From: Clostridia bacterium
GTDB lineage: Bacteria > Bacillota > Clostridia > Oscillospirales > CAG-272
Reading direction: 5' to 3'
NCBI GenBank assembly: GCA_024404435.1
Contig: JAKSPW010000055.1
Location: 1 to 7,837 of the forward strand
DNA: 7,837 nucleotides
The notes below the pieces were generated by a model, which saw nothing but the letters and a program-made list of their open reading frames with translations, had not been told where the DNA came from and did no database searches. Positions 4,693-7,837 of this stretch are shown here, piece by piece; within the stretch, counting starts at the first letter, position 1, and each line of letters starts with the position of its first letter. The position numbers and the translations under genes were made by a program.

Positions 4693-6102
4693 ATGAGCGA
4701 TACTATCAAGGAACTTTCCGAAAGACTGACCTATAAGAAAAAATCCGTATTTGAGAAAAAGACTGAATCCGAGAGAGCCGATATGATGGCTTTCGCTGAG
4801 GATTACAAGGCATGGCTCGACGCTTCCAAGACGGAGCGCGAGGCAACCGACACGATGATCGAAATCCTCGGGAACGCGGGATTTAAGCCCTACGCGCTCG
4901 GTGACAAGGTCAAGGCAGGCGATAAGCTCTACTACAACAACAGAGGCAAGAACCTCTTTGCGATCACCGTCGGCGAGGAGCCGATCGAGAACGGCGTTCG
5001 CATCTGCGCATCCCACATCGATTCCCCGAGACTCGACCTCAAGCAGATCCCTCTGTTTGAAAAAGAAGGCATCGGCTACTTCAAGACGCACTATTACGGC
5101 GGCATCCGCAAGTATCAGTGGGCAACGATCCCGCTCGCACTCCACGGTGTCGTGACGAAGGCCGACGGAACGACAGTCAAGGTCACGATCGGCGAAGACG
5201 CGGGTGACCCCGTGCTCTGCATCTCCGACCTGCTCCCGCACCTCGCAATGGAGCAGTCACAGAAGAAGCTTTCCGAAGCATTCCCCGGTGAGAGCCTCAA
5301 CATCATCGTCTGCACCTCTCCCGTCATCGACGAGGGCGAGCCCGTGACCGACGAGGGTGTCAAGCTCAATATCCTTTCCATGCTCAACGAAAAGTACGGC
5401 ATCATCGAGGAAGATTTCCTCAGCGCCGAGCTGACGGCAGTTCCCGCAGGCAAGACCGTTGACGTCGGACTCGACAGATGGCTCGTCGGCGGTTACGGCC
5501 ACGACGACCGCTGCTGCGCATATACCTCTCTCAGAGCAATCCTCAAGATCGCAGAAGAGAAGAACTTCACTCACACGAACATCGTCGCGTTTGCTGACAA
5601 GGAAGAGACCGGAAGCAACGGCGTTTCCGGCATGAAGAGCGCGATCCTCATGGATATTATCGCTTCTCTCGCGCAGAACTTCGGCGTAGACGCTTCCGTT
5701 GTAAGAAGCCGCTCGATCTGCCTCTCCGCAGACGTTGCCGCAGCGTACGACCCGAATTATCCCGAACCGTTTGAAAAGAAAAACGCCGCTATCCTGCACT
5801 GCGGCGTGTCCGTCTGCAAGTTCACGGGCTCAAGAGGCAAGAGCGGTACGAACGATACGTCCGCCGAATACGTCGGATTCGTCCGCAAGATTTTCGACGA
5901 CGCGAACGTCGTATGGCAGCTCTCCGAGCTCGGCAAGGTCGACGCAGGCGGCGGCGGAACGGTCGCAATGTACATTTCCGAGAACAACATCGACACGATC
6001 GATATCGGCGTGCCGGTAGTGTCCATGCACTCTCCGTTCGAGCTCATCTCCAAGGCCGACCTCTACGAGGCATACGAGGCATTCGCTGCCTTCTGCCGCT
6101 GA
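4693..6102 (+). CDS. apeA: M18 family aminopeptidase (aminopeptidase 1 type)
   Basis: The 469-residue product is a cytoplasmic dizinc exopeptidase of family M18, which removes N-terminal residues (often acidic or neutral) from peptides and usually forms large tetrahedral dodecamers. The metal and catalytic set is visible in order: H108 in 'CASHIDSPRLDLK', the bridging Asp in 'GHDDRCCAY' (D271/D272), E304-E305 in 'ADKEETGSNG', D347 in 'LSADVAAAYDPNYPE', and H446 in 'SMHSPFELIS'. Everything expected of an active enzyme is present and the length matches the family's type 1 branch. The start ATG 4693 has AAAGGAG (4678-4684) eight bases upstream. It follows the previous gene by 39 bp with no convincing terminator or promoter between, so read-through from the coaE promoter is likely. 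A hairpin, not a classical terminator, separates it from prfA. Confidence 0.93.
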   Translation: MSDTIKELSERLTYKKKSVFEKKTESERADMMAFAEDYKAWLDASKTEREATDTMIEILGNAGFKPYALGDKVKAGDKLYYNNRGKNLFAITVGEEPIENGVRICASHIDSPRLDLKQIPLFEKEGIGYFKTHYYGGIRKYQWATIPLALHGVVTKADGTTVKVTIGEDAGDPVLCISDLLPHLAMEQSQKKLSEAFPGESLNIIVCTSPVIDEGEPVTDEGVKLNILSMLNEKYGIIEEDFLSAELTAVPAGKTVDVGLDRWLVGGYGHDDRCCAYTSLRAILKIAEEKNFTHTNIVAFADKEETGSNGVSGMKSAILMDIIASLAQNFGVDASVVRSRSICLSADVAAAYDPNYPEPFEKKNAAILHCGVSVCKFTGSRGKSGTNDTSAEYVGFVRKIFDDANVVWQLSELGKVDAGGGGTVAMYISENNIDTIDIGVPVVSMHSPFELISKADLYEAYEAFAAFCR

Positions 6103-6112
6103 AAAAATAATC

Positions 6113-6144
6113 TGTTTCCCGCCTGTCTTTTCAGGCGGGAAACA
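6113..6144 (+). promoter_or_regulatory. 13-bp perfect intercistronic hairpin directly before the prfA ribosome site
   Basis: TGTTTCCCGCCTG (6113-6125) pairs fully with 6132-6144 around a TCTTTT loop. On the plus strand no T-run follows: the stem is followed at once by AAAAGG, the prfA ribosome binding site. It is thus not a standard terminator for the aminopeptidase gene. It may protect the upstream 3' end, mark a processing point, or modulate prfA translation. On the minus strand a T-rich run follows after a short gap, but no minus-strand gene needs it. Confidence 0.65.
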
Positions 6145-6158
6145 AAAAGGATATAATC

Positions 6159-7226
6159 ATGATCGAAAGGCTGAAAGACGCCGAAAAAAGATACTCACAG
6201 CTTGAAGAGCTTCTTGCCTCCTCGGAGGTCATGGCGGACATGGAAAAGTATACCGCCCTCATGAAGGAGTACAAGACCCTTTCTCCGCTTGTCGGAAAAT
6301 TCAGAGAATATCTGAATACCGAGAGTGACGTTGCCGATGCCGTCGAGCTCATGGAGTCGGGAGAACCCGAAATGCGGGACTTTGCCGCAGAAGAGTATAA
6401 GGACGGCAAGGCGAGACTCGCGCAGATCGAGGAAGAACTCAAAATAATGCTCCTCCCGAAGGACCCGCTCGACGAAAAGAACGTCGTCGTTGAGATCCGC
6501 GCCGGCGCAGGCGGAGACGAAGCCGCGCTTTTTGCCGCGGATTTGTACAGGATGTATACGATGTACGCCGACTCGAAGAGATACAAGACCGAGCTCGTGA
6601 ACGTGAACGAGACGGGGCTCGGCGGGATCAAGGAGATCACCTTCGTCGTATCGGGCGACGGTGCGTATTCCCGCTTCAAATATGAAGTCGGAGTACACAG
6701 AGTACAGAGAGTGCCCGAAACCGAGGCGTCGGGGCGTATCCACACGTCCACGGCGACGGTAGCGGTGCTTCCCGAAGTCGAGGACGTCGAGGTCGAGATA
6801 AATCAAAGCGACCTCGTGATCGAAACGATAAAATCGAGCGGTGCGGGCGGTCAGCACATCAACAAGACCGAGTCCGCGATAAGGCTTATCCATAAACCGA
6901 CCGGCATCGTCATCGAATGTCAGGACGAGCGGAGCCAGTTCAAGAACCGCGACCGCGCGATGAAGCTCCTGCGCGCCAAGCTCTACGACATGAAGCGCGC
7001 CGAGCAGGACGAAAAGATCGCCTCCGAAAGGCGGAGTCAGGTCGGCACGGGCGACAGAAGCGAAAGAGTAAGAACGTATAACTACCATCAGGGAAGGGTG
7101 ACGGACCACAGGATCGGGCTGACGCTTTATTCCCTCGAAGCCGTTCTGAACGGCGATATCGACACACTTATAGACGCGCTGGCGACTGCCGACACGGCGG
7201 AAAAGCTGAAGGGCGCGTCGGAATGA
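6159..7226 (+). CDS. prfA: Peptide chain release factor 1 (RF1)
   Basis: RF1 recognises UAA and UAG stop codons in the ribosomal A site and triggers release of the finished protein. The 355-residue length is normal. The stop-codon reading P-x-T motif is P186-E187-T188 in 'HRVQRVPETEASGRIHTS', in the form typical of Gram-positive RF1, and rules out RF2 (SPF). The catalytic GGQ is G230-G231-Q232 in 'SSGAGGQHINKTESA'. 'QDERSQFKN' and 'RTYNYHQGRVTDHRI' are further class-I release factor signatures. The N-terminal helical domain begins at once with 'MIERLKDAEKRYSQLE'. The start ATG 6159 follows AAAAGG (6145-6150). The Gln of GGQ is normally methylated by PrmC, whose gene often follows prfA but is not here. 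Its stop overlaps the next start (ATGA). Confidence 0.97.
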   Translation: MIERLKDAEKRYSQLEELLASSEVMADMEKYTALMKEYKTLSPLVGKFREYLNTESDVADAVELMESGEPEMRDFAAEEYKDGKARLAQIEEELKIMLLPKDPLDEKNVVVEIRAGAGGDEAALFAADLYRMYTMYADSKRYKTELVNVNETGLGGIKEITFVVSGDGAYSRFKYEVGVHRVQRVPETEASGRIHTSTATVAVLPEVEDVEVEINQSDLVIETIKSSGAGGQHINKTESAIRLIHKPTGIVIECQDERSQFKNRDRAMKLLRAKLYDMKRAEQDEKIASERRSQVGTGDRSERVRTYNYHQGRVTDHRIGLTLYSLEAVLNGDIDTLIDALATADTAEKLKGASE

Positions 7227-7837
7227 CTGAAATGGATACTATTTTTTATAAGACAGACGGCTCCGCTGCCGACGGAGAAGCCATAAACACGGCGGGAGAG
7301 ATAATAAGACGAGGCGGGCTTGTCGCGTTTCCGACGGAGACCGTTTACGGACTCGGCGCATCCGCGCTCTCTCCCGAGGCGGCTCATAAGATCTACGCCG
7401 CGAAGGGAAGACCGTCCGACAATCCGCTGATAGTCCACGTTGCAGTTCCCGAAGAGGCGGAGACGATCGCATACACATGCGAGGCGTATTATAAGCTCGC
7501 CGGGCGCTTCATGCCGGGACCGCTCACCGTGATCCTCCCGAAAAAGAGCATCGTACCCGATGCCGTGACGGGCGGACTCGGAACGGTTGCAGTCAGATGC
7601 CCCGTCAATGAGACCGCAAGGCGGCTGATCCGTGCCGCAGGCGTACCGATAGCCGCACCGAGCGCGAACAGATCGGGCTGCCCGTCACCGACGACGGCGG
7701 AACACGTGAGACGCGACATGGACGGAAGGATCGAGATGATAATCGACGGCGGCGCGTGCGAGATCGGCGTGGAATCGACCGTTATAACGCTTGCCGGCGG
7801 TGGATGCACCATACTCAGACCCGGTGCCGTAACGGCG
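7223..7837 (+). CDS. tsaC: L-threonylcarbamoyladenylate synthase (TsaC/Sua5/YrdC), cut by window edge
   Basis: The enzyme uses threonine, bicarbonate and ATP to make threonylcarbamoyl-AMP, the first step of the universal t6A modification at tRNA position 37. The 205 residues visible contain the full YrdC fold signatures: 'FPTETVYGLG' (36-45), 'KGRPSDNPLIVH' (61-72), 'MPGPLTVIL' (97-105), 'AAPSANRSGCPSPT' (144-157), 'GVESTVI' (182-188) and 'RPGAVT' (199-204). No stop appears before the edge. Whether it is the short TsaC form (about 200 residues) or the longer Sua5 form with an extra C-terminal domain cannot be decided. The ATG 7223 overlaps the prfA stop by four bases and has AAGGG (7209-7213) nine bases upstream. 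ATG 7232 is a less likely alternative. Together with prfA this forms a translation-related pair. Confidence 0.95.
   Translation, partial: MTEMDTIFYKTDGSAADGEAINTAGEIIRRGGLVAFPTETVYGLGASALSPEAAHKIYAAKGRPSDNPLIVHVAVPEEAETIAYTCEAYYKLAGRFMPGPLTVILPKKSIVPDAVTGGLGTVAVRCPVNETARRLIRAAGVPIAAPSANRSGCPSPTTAEHVRRDMDGRIEMIIDGGACEIGVESTVITLAGGGCTILRPGAVTA

Noticed and set aside
6113..6144. Calling the pre-prfA hairpin a normal plus-strand terminator
   Set aside because: No T-run follows on the plus strand and the stem directly abuts the prfA ribosome site.
4285..7109. Long minus-strand open frames (4285-5241, 5257-5799, 6195-7109)
   Set aside because: They are shadows of the lytic-transglycosylase-like, aminopeptidase and prfA genes, which carry complete conserved motifs on the plus strand.

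Overview
This looks like a chromosomal segment of a Clostridia-type Firmicute, probably a gut anaerobe near Oscillospiraceae/Lachnospiraceae. The evidence is AGGAGG-type ribosome binding sites, GTG starts, consensus sigma-A promoters, the order coaE followed by a small lytic transglycosylase gene, and a MutS-like protein and a sugar isomerase/epimerase of types I associate with that group. Identifications come from reading protein motifs by eye; no database search was possible.

Left part (1-2350, minus strand). A promoter at 2322-2350 drives a TIM-barrel sugar phosphate isomerase/epimerase gene (1307-2173). An unusually structured leader of about 140 nt (2174-2315) precedes it. Next, 13 bp downstream, is a MutS-family gene (304-1293) that ends just before the point where the ATPase domain should begin. 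Immediately beyond it is the 5' end of an MmeI-type restriction-modification gene (280 down to the window edge). That gene has a near-perfect promoter of its own (311-339) lying inside the last codons of the truncated mutS-like gene. The simplest reading is that a mobile restriction-modification gene inserted into, and cut off, a mutS-like gene.

Centre (2350-3414). The intergenic space holds two divergent promoters and a 7-bp-arm inverted repeat (2330-2352) over the -35 box of the leftward one. Rightward lies a nucleoside-hydrolase-family gene (2425-3354) closed by a UUCG-loop hairpin terminator.

Right part (3386-7837, plus strand). A strong extended -10 promoter starts a housekeeping run: coaE (last step of coenzyme A synthesis), a membrane-anchored lytic-transglycosylase-like gene overlapping it by 4 bases, an M18 aminopeptidase, prfA (release factor 1), and a TsaC/Sua5 gene (first step of the tRNA t6A modification) overlapping prfA by 4 bases and running off the window. 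A 13-bp perfect hairpin without a T-run sits directly before the prfA ribosome binding site.

The items most worth a second look are the structured leader of the epimerase gene, the R-M/mutS-like junction, and the prfA-proximal hairpin. I see no CRISPR array, tRNA, rRNA or complete transposon.
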